Assembly: GCA_963977125.1 (NCBI GenBank)
Contig: CAXBNJ010000001.1
Location: forward strand, 591,405-655,404
Length of the DNA stretch: 64,000 bases
From: UBA2705 sp963977125
Lineage (GTDB): Bacteria > Pseudomonadota > Alphaproteobacteria > Micavibrionales > Micavibrionaceae
Direction: 5' to 3'
Shown here: piece after piece, positions 26,215-35,634 of the stretch
How positions within the stretch are numbered: the stretch's first letter is position 1
How the letters are laid out: every line of letters begins with the position of its first letter
Notes under the pieces: model-generated
Databases searched by the model: none
The model's input: only the letters and a program-made list of their open reading frames with translations
What the model was told of the DNA's origin: nothing
Program-made: the position numbers and the translations under genes

Positions 26215-27450
26215 ATGGCAAAATTGGTTGCAAAATTTGGCGGTACATCGGTCGCTGACATCAAGCGCATTGAACATGCCGCCGATAAAATCAAGCGTGA
26301 AGTTGATGCGGGGCATCAGGTCGCGGTTGTTGTGTCGGCTATGTCCGGTGTGACCAATCAACTGATCGAATTTTGTTCTGACATTAACAGTCTATATGAC
26401 ACGCGCGAATATGACTCGATCGTCTCAAGCGGTGAACAAGTAACGGCGGGGCTTATGGCCTTGGCATTGCAAAAACGGGGTATTGCGGCGCGTTCATGGC
26501 TTGGCTGGCAAGTACCTATATTGTGTAGCGATCTGCATGGACGCGCTCGTATCATTGATATTGACGCTGTCGAAATCAATAAACGAATAGAGCAAAATGA
26601 AGTCGCCGTATTGGCTGGTTTTCAAGGGATTACTCAGGTGGGGCGCATCGCAACATTGGGGCGCGGCGGCTCAGATACCACGGCAGTGGCTTTAGCGGCG
26701 GCTATTGGCGCAGATCGCTGTGACATATATACAGATGTTGAAGGTGTTTATACAACAGACCCGCGCATTGTACCGGCGGCGCGTAAGCTAAAGGCGGTAT
26801 CTTACGAAGAAATGCTAGAAATGGCCTCACTAGGGGCTAAGGTTTTACAAACACGCTCCGTTGAAATGGCGTTTAAACATGAAGTGCCTGTACAGGTGCT
26901 CTCGAGCTTTGGTGATGCTATCGGCAGTGACTTGCCAGGCACAATGGTTGTTAATGAGGAAGAAATAATGGAAGAACATGTTGTCAACGGCATTACTTAT
27001 TCAGGGGATGATGCGAAAATAACATTGCTTAAACTGCGCGATATACCGGGCATTGCGGCAAAGGTCTTTACCCCTTTGGCTATGGCTAATGTGAATGTTG
27101 ATATGATCGTACAGAATATATCAACAGATGGTCAGTTAACGGATATGACCTTTACAGTACCGCGCGGTGATGTTGAGCGTGCGATCTCCGTTCTTAAAGC
27201 CGCAGAAGAATTAAAGGGGGCTGAGATAATCTCATCAACCGATGTCGCTAAAATATCTGTTGTTGGCATCGGAATGCGTTCACATGCTGGCGTGGCGCAG
27301 AAAATGTTTGAAACCTTGGCTGAGAAGGGCATCAATATTCAAGTAATCTCAACGTCTGAGATTAAAATATCCGTTTTAATCGCAGAAGAATATTCAGAGT
27401 TGGCTGTGCGTACTTTGCATAGTGCTTATGGTTTAGAAAAGCCGCTCTAA
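26215..27450 (+). CDS. lysC: Aspartate kinase
   Basis: This 411-residue enzyme phosphorylates aspartate, the entry to the Lys/Thr/Met pathway. The kinase domain starts KFGGTSVADIKRI and includes the LGRGGSDTTAVALAAAIGA motif near residue 150 and TDPRIVPAARKL near 183. The C-terminal third holds two ACT domains (ITLLKLRDIPGIAAKVF and ISVVGIGMRSHAGVAQKMF) for feedback control by Lys/Thr. Unlike many alphaproteobacteria, ptsP does not follow; a RodZ-like gene does, 43 bp downstream. Confidence 0.96.
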   Translation: MAKLVAKFGGTSVADIKRIEHAADKIKREVDAGHQVAVVVSAMSGVTNQLIEFCSDINSLYDTREYDSIVSSGEQVTAGLMALALQKRGIAARSWLGWQVPILCSDLHGRARIIDIDAVEINKRIEQNEVAVLAGFQGITQVGRIATLGRGGSDTTAVALAAAIGADRCDIYTDVEGVYTTDPRIVPAARKLKAVSYEEMLEMASLGAKVLQTRSVEMAFKHEVPVQVLSSFGDAIGSDLPGTMVVNEEEIMEEHVVNGITYSGDDAKITLLKLRDIPGIAAKVFTPLAMANVNVDMIVQNISTDGQLTDMTFTVPRGDVERAISVLKAAEELKGAEIISSTDVAKISVVGIGMRSHAGVAQKMFETLAEKGINIQVISTSEIKISVLIAEEYSELAVRTLHSAYGLEKPL

Positions 27451-27493
27451 AATTGCGCTTGTGTTTCGGTCTAACTGGGCTTAAACTATTAAT

Positions 27494-28540
27494 ATGACCG
27501 ATAATTCTTATCATCCATCTCAAAAAGAAATTCATGACTTAAAAGGCCTCTCTGTAGGGGAAATCCTTCGTCGTGCACGTACGCATTACGGCCTTTCTTT
27601 GGCGGATGTGACGGGAGTCTTACGTATTCAGGTGACGTCACTCGAAGCGCTTGAGGCTGATGATGTGACAAAATTACCTGGGCGTGTGTACGCGATAGGC
27701 TATATACGCTCCTATGCTGAGTATTTAGGGCTTGATGGCGATCAGGTCGTGAGTTTATTTAAAGAGCAAATCGGCCAGAGCATTACGCGTCCTGAATATA
27801 ATTTTCCCGCCGCCGTATCAGAGAGCAAACGCCCTGATTTAACTATTTTTGTATTATCGTTAATCGGCTTGGTTGTTGTTTTTGCGAGTTATCATATGCT
27901 CAAACCCAAAGATGACACGACCGATATAGCGGTAACTGAGCAAGCCTCAACGCTTGAGGCTTCATCAGAAGAGCGCACGGCAGCGAATGTTACGGGCGCT
28001 GACCCTTTAACAAATTCATTAAATATCCCAAGCCCAGACAAGCCTTTAAATGCAAAATCTAAATCTTGGCCGCCCGCGGTTGAAGATGTTATGCCTGAGA
28101 TGCTCTCCACTGCGACAGCAGATAATGCACCGATAGGTTCTGACGTTGTTGATTCAGGTGAAGCTGTGACTGCACAGCCATCTAACCCCTCAGATACATC
28201 ACCATCAGAGGCTATAGAAAAGACCGTGGAGCCTTTGAAAGTAAGCTCAGAGCCAATAACGGGAGTTTTAAATAAGCAGGCCATACGTATTGTCGCCAAA
28301 GATTCGACGTGGCTACAGATTAAAGACCCAGAGGGTACTGTGGTGTTTACAGGTATTCTTAAGCAAGGCCGCACTATAGATATCCCTGCCAATGCAATTG
28401 GTTGGAAGATGGATACGGGCAATGCAGGCGGCTTAGAAGTTTATATTGGAGATGATAAATTACCCCCATTGGGCGGTAACGGTATCGTCGTTCGCCGTAT
28501 TCCCTTGCTTGCTGAAGCTTTAAGAGCGCGCGGAAATTAA
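27494..28540 (+). CDS. RodZ-like HTH/DUF4115 membrane protein
   Basis: This 348-residue protein has an N-terminal Cro/C1-type helix-turn-helix domain (SVGEILRRARTHYGLSLADV, then LPGRVYAIGYIRSYAEYLGLD) at about residues 18-95. One transmembrane helix follows at about 115-135 (LTIFVLSLIGLVVVFASYHML). A Ser/Thr/Pro/Ala-rich periplasmic linker leads to a C-terminal DUF4115 beta domain (AIRIVAKDSTWLQIKD, GRTIDIPANAIG). This is the RodZ architecture, which links MreB to the cell-wall machinery and sets cell shape. The assignment rests on architecture; other HTH/DUF4115 proteins exist. Confidence 0.85.
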   Translation: MTDNSYHPSQKEIHDLKGLSVGEILRRARTHYGLSLADVTGVLRIQVTSLEALEADDVTKLPGRVYAIGYIRSYAEYLGLDGDQVVSLFKEQIGQSITRPEYNFPAAVSESKRPDLTIFVLSLIGLVVVFASYHMLKPKDDTTDIAVTEQASTLEASSEERTAANVTGADPLTNSLNIPSPDKPLNAKSKSWPPAVEDVMPEMLSTATADNAPIGSDVVDSGEAVTAQPSNPSDTSPSEAIEKTVEPLKVSSEPITGVLNKQAIRIVAKDSTWLQIKDPEGTVVFTGILKQGRTIDIPANAIGWKMDTGNAGGLEVYIGDDKLPPLGGNGIVVRRIPLLAEALRARGN

Positions 28541-28607
28541 CAATAAACATTGATTTATTCGTTAAAAACGGTCTTTATGAGCACTATATATTTTCCAAGA
28601 GGGCAAA

Positions 28608-29672
28608 ATGGCATTTCAAGATAAACTTTCACCGCTAAAATCTAAACATGAGGAGCTCTCATCCTTAATGTCCGCCGGTAATTTAAATGGCGAAGAATTT
28701 ACGCGTTTATCGTGTGAATATGCGGATTTATCGCCGATTATTGCGGCTATTGATGAATATGAAGCGGCGCTTCAAGGCTTAGAAGAAGTCGAAGAAATGC
28801 TGGCTGATCCTGAAATGAAGGAAATGGCTGCCGAAGAAAAACGCGCATTAGATAAACGTATCCCTGAACTTGAACAACATATTCGTCTGGCTTTATTGCC
28901 AAAAGATGAAGCGGATTCGCGTAATGCTATTTTAGAGATCCGTGCGGGCACAGGTGGCGACGAGGCCGCTTTATTCGCGGGGGATTTGCTCGCTATGTAT
29001 AAAGGTTATGCCGCTGCCCAAGGCTGGCGGATGGAAATCATGGAGGCGTCAGAAAGTGACGTTGGTGGTTTTAAAGAGGTTATTGCTGAGATTAATGGCC
29101 GTAATGTTTTTGCGAATTTAAAATTTGAATCAGGCGTACACCGTGTCCAGCGTGTGCCAAAAACAGAATCTGGCGGGCGTATTCATACATCTGCTGCGAC
29201 TGTAGCGGTTTTACCCGAAGCGGAAGATGTTGATATTAACATTGCCGATAATGATTTGCGCATTGATGTCTATCGCTCGCAAGGTTGTGGTGGTCAAAGT
29301 GTGAACACGACAGATAGTGCTGTGCGTATTACGCACTTGCCAACGGGCATCGTGGTCGCAATACAAGATGAAAAATCACAACATAAGAACAAAGCGAAAG
29401 CGATGAAAATTCTGCAAACGCGTATTTACGATGCAGAACGCCAGCGTTTAGATTCGGAGCGCTCTGAAGATCGTCGCTCGCAAGTCGGCTCTGGTGATCG
29501 CTCTGAGCGGATCAGAACTTATAATTTTGCGCAAAGTCGCGTGACGGATCATCGTATTAATCTGACCATCTATAAATTAGATGACATTTTAACAGGCCCC
29601 GCTTTATCGGAGATTATTCAGCCACTTATTTCTGAAGATCAAGCCAGTAGGCTGGCAGAGCTCGATGGCTAA
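28608..29672 (+). CDS. prfA: Peptide chain release factor 1
   Basis: This 354-residue class I release factor recognises UAA/UAG stop codons. The GGQ motif that triggers peptidyl-tRNA hydrolysis is in YRSQGCGGQSVNTTDSAVRITH near residue 230. The stop-codon-reading region has a TSAATVAVLPEAE motif ending near residue 205, where RF1 carries its P-x-T equivalent. The start at 28608 has GAGGG upstream. The stop overlaps the prmC start by 8 bp, coupling it to the methylase that modifies its GGQ glutamine. Confidence 0.97.
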   Translation: MAFQDKLSPLKSKHEELSSLMSAGNLNGEEFTRLSCEYADLSPIIAAIDEYEAALQGLEEVEEMLADPEMKEMAAEEKRALDKRIPELEQHIRLALLPKDEADSRNAILEIRAGTGGDEAALFAGDLLAMYKGYAAAQGWRMEIMEASESDVGGFKEVIAEINGRNVFANLKFESGVHRVQRVPKTESGGRIHTSAATVAVLPEAEDVDINIADNDLRIDVYRSQGCGGQSVNTTDSAVRITHLPTGIVVAIQDEKSQHKNKAKAMKILQTRIYDAERQRLDSERSEDRRSQVGSGDRSERIRTYNFAQSRVTDHRINLTIYKLDDILTGPALSEIIQPLISEDQASRLAELDG

Positions 29673-30570
29673 AGCTTCGCCATCAGACATGATTCCTCTA
29701 CCAACAACCCTCGCAGCTTTATATAAGGCCATGCGTACAGCGCTCTGTGATTCTTCAGAAAGCGCAGATTTAGATGCGCGTATTATCATTGAAGAGCGCA
29801 GCACATATAAATATCTAGATATCTTAACGGAAGCAGACCGTGTTCTGCCTGATGATGTTCTTGCGTTAATTAATCAAGATATGCACCGCCGTCTGACGGG
29901 GGAGCCTTTAGCAAAAATATATGGTTATAAGGAGTTTTGGGAGCGACGTTTTGTCGTGTCTTCTGATGTTCTTGACCCGCGCCCTGATACAGAATCAATT
30001 ATTGAGGCTGTGCTGGAGTGGTATGAGGCCAATAAGGCCTATTATAAAGATAAGCCATTGCGCATTGTTGATATAGGTACGGGGACGGGCTGTATAATCA
30101 TTACTTTACTCAATGAGATTGCAGGGGCGACGGGGGTGGCGATTGATTATTCATGGCCCGCTTTAATGATTGCAAAAGAAAATGCATCCGTGAATCAAGT
30201 GAGTGATCGTCTTGATTTTGTCCAAGGGGACTATATATCAGCGCTTGGCGATGGGGTGGCGGACTTGATTATTACGAATCCGCCCTATATTCCTTCGGCA
30301 GATATCGCGAATCTATCAGAATCAGTTAAAAGCTTTGACCCGATTCTGGCTTTAGATGGCGGTGAGGACGGTTTAGACCCCTATAAAAAAATATTTATAT
30401 CTATAAAAAAGAATTTGCGCACAAATGGCCGTATGTTTGTGGAGTGCGGATATGACCAGATTCAGGCTATTAACAGAATCGGTGAAAACACTGGAACGAC
30501 TCTAGAAAGAATCATCTACGATCTAGGCGGTCACGCACGTGGCGGGGAATTCAGCTGTGGGGATAAATAA
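29665..30570 (+). CDS. prmC: Peptide chain release factor N(5)-glutamine methyltransferase
   Basis: This 301-residue enzyme methylates the glutamine of the GGQ motif in RF1/RF2. The N-terminal helical domain (SSESADLDARIIIEE, LTGEPLAKIYGYKEFW) is followed by the SAM fold with motif I VDIGTGTGCIIITLL near residue 135. The catalytic NPPYIP motif is near 205-210. It overlaps the end of prfA by 8 bp. No terminator is seen right after it. Confidence 0.95.
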   Translation: MAKASPSDMIPLPTTLAALYKAMRTALCDSSESADLDARIIIEERSTYKYLDILTEADRVLPDDVLALINQDMHRRLTGEPLAKIYGYKEFWERRFVVSSDVLDPRPDTESIIEAVLEWYEANKAYYKDKPLRIVDIGTGTGCIIITLLNEIAGATGVAIDYSWPALMIAKENASVNQVSDRLDFVQGDYISALGDGVADLIITNPPYIPSADIANLSESVKSFDPILALDGGEDGLDPYKKIFISIKKNLRTNGRMFVECGYDQIQAINRIGENTGTTLERIIYDLGGHARGGEFSCGDK

Positions 30571-30751
30571 TAAAAAATCTATTTGTTGGGTTGCCCGTAA
30601 AACCACCACCGCGATACATTGAAATTGTTCAAAGCATAAATATAGTTTTTTAGCAGACGTCAGAAGAAGATTTTTTAAAAAATCCTGTTTTCTGAAAAGG
30701 GCTCCTTATGTGAATTGTTCAGTGATTCTGTGAATAACTTTAAAACTTGTT

Positions 30752-30781
30752 TTTACACGAATCCAATAAGTTATGTATGAT
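30752..30781 (+). promoter_or_regulatory. Possible sigma-70 promoter for the DUF4167 gene
   Basis: TTTACA and TATGAT are separated by 18 bp and end 49 bp before the DUF4167 start. The match is one base off in each hexamer. No experimental support. Confidence 0.45.
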
Positions 30782-30830
30782 GTACGTATGTAAACGGTGT
30801 TTAAAAAATATAAATTAGGTAAAGTTCAAA

Positions 30831-31268
30831 ATGAAAAATACGACACAGCAAAGACGTCCTCGCTCCCGCGGTGGCCGCAGAAACAACGGCAACAACCCTA
30901 ATAACAAGGGTCGCGTCTTTGATAGCAACGGTCCAGACGTACGTATCAGAGGTACAGCTGTTCAAATCGTTGAGAAATATACAACGCTTGCTCGTGATGC
31001 CCATGCTGCTGGCGACACGATCGCAACCGAGACTTTCTTCCAACACGCTGAGCATTATCAACGTATTGTGAATGAGTGGGATGATGAGCTTGTTAATGGC
31101 CCACGTAAAATTGTCAAAGAAGTACGTGTGAGCCACAATAAAGATATGGATGAAAACGTTGGGAACAAAGCTGAAGCCATTGAAGATGATTTAGGCTTAC
31201 CATCAAGCATTCTTGGTAAAGAAGCGCCTGTCGCGCAAACAAGAGTTTTAGAGCCTGAGCTCGCTTAA
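30831..31268 (+). CDS. DUF4167 family protein
   Basis: This 145-residue protein has an Arg/Asn/Gly-rich basic N-terminus (RRPRSRGGRRNNGNNPNN) and a conserved helical domain (GTAVQIVEKYTTLARDAHAAGD, then FFQHAEHYQRIV) at about 42-85, the DUF4167 signature. The C-terminal half is acidic and probably disordered. The family is nearly confined to alphaproteobacteria and usually follows prmC and precedes clpB, as here. The basic tail suggests nucleic-acid binding (inference). It ends before a strong terminator at 31404. Confidence 0.88.
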   Translation: MKNTTQQRRPRSRGGRRNNGNNPNNKGRVFDSNGPDVRIRGTAVQIVEKYTTLARDAHAAGDTIATETFFQHAEHYQRIVNEWDDELVNGPRKIVKEVRVSHNKDMDENVGNKAEAIEDDLGLPSSILGKEAPVAQTRVLEPELA

Positions 31269-31403
31269 TAACGTTTTATTATACTGGGTCTTCATCTCAC
31301 CTAATGATTTGGGCTTAGTTAAACACCTTTAAGTAATACGAATACTATAAAATATTGTGTGTACGTATCATATAGAATTACCGTCTGACACGGATTAAGA
31401 GAA

Positions 31404-31435
31404 AAGAGAGCTGTTATTTAGGCTCTCTTTTTTTT
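31404..31435 (+). terminator. Intrinsic terminator upstream of clpB
   Basis: AAGAGAGC pairs with GCTCTCTT around a 10-nt loop, followed by a run of eight T. It separates the prfA-prmC-DUF4167 group from clpB. Confidence 0.88.
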
Positions 31436-31448
31436 GTGTGTATATCCC

Positions 31449-31490
31449 CTTGATTTTGACATGACTTAGGTCAATGTTATTTGATTATAA
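31449..31490 (+). promoter_or_regulatory. clpB promoter region with a TTGAC/GTCAA inverted repeat
   Basis: CTTGAT at 31449 resembles the -35 element of heat-shock sigma-32 promoters, but no clean CCCCAT -10 follows. Overlapping it, TTGAC at 31456 and GTCAA at 31470 form a 5-bp inverted repeat with a 9-bp spacer, which could be an operator. The region lies 58-99 bp before the chosen clpB start. Confidence 0.3.
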
Positions 31491-31547
31491 CTACGCTATA
31501 TGTGTATTATAAATATAGACTCTGTACATATCAAAGAAGGTGCCACT

Positions 31548-34169
31548 ATGGATTTTGAAAAATTTACTGAAAAATGCCGTTCTTTCATGCAAGCCGCACA
31601 AACATTGGCGATGCGAAGCGATCATCAATCTTTAGAGCCAGAGCATATGCTCAAAGTCATGCTACAAGATGACACGGGCGTTGTGACGAAGCTGCTTATG
31701 GCCGCGGGGGGCGATAGTGACAAGTTGCAATCTTTAGTCAATCAAGCGCTTTCGAAGCTGCCTTCCGTTACAGGCGCTGGCGCGGGCGGTCTTCGTCTTT
31801 CAACTGATTTGGTAAAGATACTCGATAAGGCATTGAGTTTAGGTGAAAAATCTGGGGACAAGTTTGTAACATCCGAGCGCATTTTGCAGTCTATGTTAAT
31901 CGCTAAGGCAGCTAATGTGGCTGAACTTATGGCGGATTCAGGCCTGTCTGATGCGAGTTTAAACCAAGCTATTAATGATATGCGTAAAGGCAAAACGGCT
32001 GATACCGCCAATGCGGAAGATAATTTTGATGCCTTATCTAAATATGCACGTGACTTAACCGAAGTGGCGCGTAGCGGTAAGTTGGACCCTGTTATTGGTC
32101 GTGATGAAGAAATCCGCCGCACTATACAAGTGCTCTCACGCCGCACTAAGAACAATCCTGTGCTAATCGGCGAGCCAGGCGTTGGTAAAACCGCTATTAT
32201 TGAGGGGCTCGCGCAGCGCATTGTGCGCGGTGATGTGCCCGAGAGCTTAAAGCACAGAACGCTGATGTCGCTAGATTTAAGTGCGATGGTTGCGGGCGCT
32301 AAATTTCGTGGTGAATTTGAAGAACGTCTTAAAGCAGTACTTGAAGAAATCAGTTCAGCCAACGGGGAAATCATCGTTTTCTTGGATGAGCTGCACACTT
32401 TGGTCGGTGCCGGTAAAGCCGATGGTGCGATGGATGCATCTAATATGCTTAAACCCGCTTTGGCGCGTGGAGAGCTTCACATGGTTGGCGCGACGACTTT
32501 GGATGAGTATCGCAAACATATTGAAAAAGATGCCGCCCTTGCGCGCCGTTTCCAACCTATTTTCGTATCTGAGCCAACGGTTGAAGAAACCATCTCAATT
32601 TTACGTGGCCTGAAAGAGAAATACGAAGCGCATCACGGTGTACGTATCATGGATAATGCGATTGTCTCAGCGGCAACACTGTCTAACCGTTATATCACGG
32701 ACCGTTTCTTGCCTGATAAAGCGATTGATTTGATTGATGAGGCGTCCTCGCGCTTGCGTATGATTGTAGACAGCAAACCAGAAGCGCTTGATGAGCTTGA
32801 CCGTAAGATCATTCAAATGAAAATTGAACGTGAAGCGCTTAAGGGTGAAAAAGATGAAGCCTCTAAGCATCGTTTAAAAGATTTGCAAACAGAGCTGGCT
32901 GAAATTGAAGCGCAATCAAAAGAGCTGAATGAAAAATGGTCATCTGAAAAAGCTGATTTGAACGCCTCACAGCGTTTAACTGAAGATTTGGATAAAGCCC
33001 GCATCGAGCTAGAACAAGCAGAGCGCGGCGGTGACTGGTCACGCGCGGGTGAGATTAAATACTCTGTTATTCCTAAATTGGAAGAAAAGCTCGCAGAGGC
33101 CTCAGAAGATGATGATGGCAAAATGATCGAAGAAGAGGTTGATAGCGAACATATCGCTGCGGTCGTTAGCAAGTGGACAGGTATCCCGATTGATAAAATG
33201 CTCGAAGGGGAGCGTGAGAAGCTCTTGGCGATGGAAGAAGCTATTGGTAAGCGCGTTGTCGGTCAAGACGAAGCCGTTGTGGCTGTGGCTAACGCTGTGC
33301 GTCGATCGCGGGCAGGCTTACAAGACATCCGCCGCCCGATTGGCTCATTCCTCTTTCTCGGCCCTACGGGGGTTGGTAAAACGGAATTAACCAAGGCTTT
33401 GGCTGAATTCTTATTTGATGATGACAGCGCCATGGTGCGCCTTGATATGTCTGAATTTATGGAGAAGCATTCTGTGTCCCGCTTAATCGGTGCGCCTCCG
33501 GGCTATGTGGGGTATGAAGAAGGGGGCTCGCTTACGGAAGCGGTGCGCCGTCGTCCGTATCAGGTGGTGTTGTTTGATGAAGTTGAAAAAGCGCATCCCG
33601 ATGTCTTTAATGTTTTGTTGCAGGTCCTTGATGATGGCCGCTTAACCGATGGGCAAGGGCGCACGGTTGATTTCAGCAATACGGTTTTGATTATGACGTC
33701 AAATCTTGGCGCGGAGCATTTAGTTGCTTTGGGCGATGAGCAGAATGTGGATGATGCGCGTGGCAAGGTTATGGATGCTGTACGTGCCGCATTTAGACCT
33801 GAATTCTTGAACCGCCTTGATGAAATTCTATTGTTCCGCCGTTTAGGGCGCGCGCAAATTTCTGGCATTATAGATATCCAGCTACAATATCTGCATGATT
33901 TACTGGCTGACCGCCGCATAGAGCTGACTGTAGATAGTGAAACCAAGGAAATGATGGCTGATAAGGGCTATGACCCAGCCTATGGCGCACGGCCTTTGAA
34001 GCGTGTTATCCAGACTATGCTGCAAAATAAACTCGCCGAGCTTATTTTAGAAGGTAAAATTCTTGATGGCGCGAAGGTTCAAACGGCGCTTAATGCGGAT
34101 AAAGAAATTGAATTTAAAATAACCCCGCCGCAAAAGAAAATAGATAAATCAGAGGAAGCTGCTGAATAA
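31548..34169 (+). CDS. clpB: ATP-dependent disaggregase ClpB
   Basis: This 873-residue Hsp100 chaperone dissolves protein aggregates with DnaK. Double Clp_N repeats (residues 1-150) precede AAA-1, with Walker A GEPGVGKT near 208 and the VFLDELHTLVGAG Walker B. The ClpB-specific coiled-coil M-domain (about 410-530) follows, then AAA-2 with GPTGVGKT near 605 and the C-terminal D2-small domain. I start at 31548, where GAAGG precedes the ATG; an upstream in-frame ATG would add 16 unlikely residues. Its stop overlaps the next start codon (TAATG), coupling it to a Mur-ligase-like gene. Confidence 0.97.
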   Translation: MDFEKFTEKCRSFMQAAQTLAMRSDHQSLEPEHMLKVMLQDDTGVVTKLLMAAGGDSDKLQSLVNQALSKLPSVTGAGAGGLRLSTDLVKILDKALSLGEKSGDKFVTSERILQSMLIAKAANVAELMADSGLSDASLNQAINDMRKGKTADTANAEDNFDALSKYARDLTEVARSGKLDPVIGRDEEIRRTIQVLSRRTKNNPVLIGEPGVGKTAIIEGLAQRIVRGDVPESLKHRTLMSLDLSAMVAGAKFRGEFEERLKAVLEEISSANGEIIVFLDELHTLVGAGKADGAMDASNMLKPALARGELHMVGATTLDEYRKHIEKDAALARRFQPIFVSEPTVEETISILRGLKEKYEAHHGVRIMDNAIVSAATLSNRYITDRFLPDKAIDLIDEASSRLRMIVDSKPEALDELDRKIIQMKIEREALKGEKDEASKHRLKDLQTELAEIEAQSKELNEKWSSEKADLNASQRLTEDLDKARIELEQAERGGDWSRAGEIKYSVIPKLEEKLAEASEDDDGKMIEEEVDSEHIAAVVSKWTGIPIDKMLEGEREKLLAMEEAIGKRVVGQDEAVVAVANAVRRSRAGLQDIRRPIGSFLFLGPTGVGKTELTKALAEFLFDDDSAMVRLDMSEFMEKHSVSRLIGAPPGYVGYEEGGSLTEAVRRRPYQVVLFDEVEKAHPDVFNVLLQVLDDGRLTDGQGRTVDFSNTVLIMTSNLGAEHLVALGDEQNVDDARGKVMDAVRAAFRPEFLNRLDEILLFRRLGRAQISGIIDIQLQYLHDLLADRRIELTVDSETKEMMADKGYDPAYGARPLKRVIQTMLQNKLAELILEGKILDGAKVQTALNADKEIEFKITPPQKKIDKSEEAAE

Positions 34170-35605
34170 TGAAGTATCTACTCTCTGGCGTTGGTGGTAT
34201 TGGCCTTAGCGCCCTTGCGTGGTGTTTAAAGGTTGAAGGCCACGAGGTCTATGGTTCTGATCGCTCATACGATCAAGGGCTTTTTCCTGAGAAATATCAG
34301 GCGATTAAAGATATGGGGGTTACGCTTGTTCCACAAGATGGCGCCCTTATCGAAGACGGTACTATTGACTATGTTATTGCCTCAAGCGCTGTAGAGCCTA
34401 AAATCCCTGATATAGCCAGTGCCTTGAGCCATAATGTGCCGATAAAAAAGCGCGCTGAATTATTGGCGGAGCTGCTTAATGGTAAACGAAATAGTGTAGC
34501 GATTGCTGGCACAAGCGGGAAATCAACAGTAACGGCGATTACAGGGTTTTTAGCGCGCGCCTGTGACCTTGACCCGACGATTATCAATGGTGCCGTAATG
34601 CCTGATTTTAATGCGGCTCAGGATTCCGCGTGTTCTGCGTTTGGTAATGCGCGCTGCGCAGCCAGTGATGTGTTTATCGCTGAGGCGTGTGAAAGTGACG
34701 GCTCTGTCGTGCTGTATCACCCGAAAATCAGCTTGATCCATAATATAACCCTCGATCATAAGCCTATTGCGGAGTTACGACCTTTATTTCAAGAACTAAT
34801 TAATCACACAAAAGGCGCTGTTATCGCCAATTGTGATGACACAGAAGTGATGGCGCTTGATTATAGCCAAGCTAAAATGGTCGGTTATTCACTGGATGAG
34901 CACCCAAAAGCGCGTTTTCAAGCTAAAAATATCGCTTTAACGGCAAAAGGCGCACGTTTTGACCTGATTATTGGTGGTGAAGTCGGTGGAGAGGCCTATG
35001 AAGTGCATTCGCCTATGCTTGGCCGTCATAATGTGCAGAATTTATTGGCGAGCTTTGCCATTATGGAAGAATTAGGCGCGGATATCTTTGATTGTATCAA
35101 GGCCATTAGCGGCTTTTCAGGCGTAAAATCACGCCTTGAGCTTATTGGCCATGTTGGCGGCATCACTATTATTGATGATTACGCCCATAACCCTGATAAA
35201 ATCGATGCCGCATTAAGCTGCGTCACTCAGCATGCGGGGCGTGTGCTAGCTTATTACCAGCCTCATGGATTTACCCCTACTAAATTAATGAAGCAAGGCT
35301 ATATAGAGGCCTTCATTAAAAATCTTCGTGCGCAAGATAAGCTGTTTTTACAGGATATCTATTATGCAGGCGGTACAGTTGATCGTGATATCTCATCACA
35401 AGACTTGGCTGATGGTATAAAAGCCTCAGCCTTAGGCAGCGTTAGCGTCTTTGCTGATCGCGCTGCTTTGGTCGATGCGATGCTGGCCGAAGCTGATGCG
35501 GGTGACCATATTCTAATTATGGGCGCGCGCGATGATTCTATTCGTTATATCGCACCGGAAATTCTGGCGCGCTTAACTACGCAGGGTTCAGAATCGGCAG
35601 CGTAA
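34169..35605 (+). CDS. MurC/Mpl-like Mur ligase family protein
   Basis: This 478-residue protein has the three Mur-ligase domains. The N-terminal Rossmann domain starts GVGGIGLSALAWCLKVEGHEV. The ATP-binding domain has the P-loop GTSGKST at 114-120 (MurC has GTHGKTT) and NITLDH near 192. The C-terminal domain has IIDDYAHNPDKI near 333 and YQPHGFTPT. The family adds an amino acid or peptide to UDP-MurNAc. The altered P-loop and the clpB rather than dcw context argue that it is not the housekeeping MurC; Mpl-type recycling is possible. It starts on the clpB stop codon (TAATG). Confidence 0.82.
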   Translation: MKYLLSGVGGIGLSALAWCLKVEGHEVYGSDRSYDQGLFPEKYQAIKDMGVTLVPQDGALIEDGTIDYVIASSAVEPKIPDIASALSHNVPIKKRAELLAELLNGKRNSVAIAGTSGKSTVTAITGFLARACDLDPTIINGAVMPDFNAAQDSACSAFGNARCAASDVFIAEACESDGSVVLYHPKISLIHNITLDHKPIAELRPLFQELINHTKGAVIANCDDTEVMALDYSQAKMVGYSLDEHPKARFQAKNIALTAKGARFDLIIGGEVGGEAYEVHSPMLGRHNVQNLLASFAIMEELGADIFDCIKAISGFSGVKSRLELIGHVGGITIIDDYAHNPDKIDAALSCVTQHAGRVLAYYQPHGFTPTKLMKQGYIEAFIKNLRAQDKLFLQDIYYAGGTVDRDISSQDLADGIKASALGSVSVFADRAALVDAMLAEADAGDHILIMGARDDSIRYIAPEILARLTTQGSESAA

Positions 35606-35634
35606 ATCGCAATTACTTAAATTGGGCAATTAAA

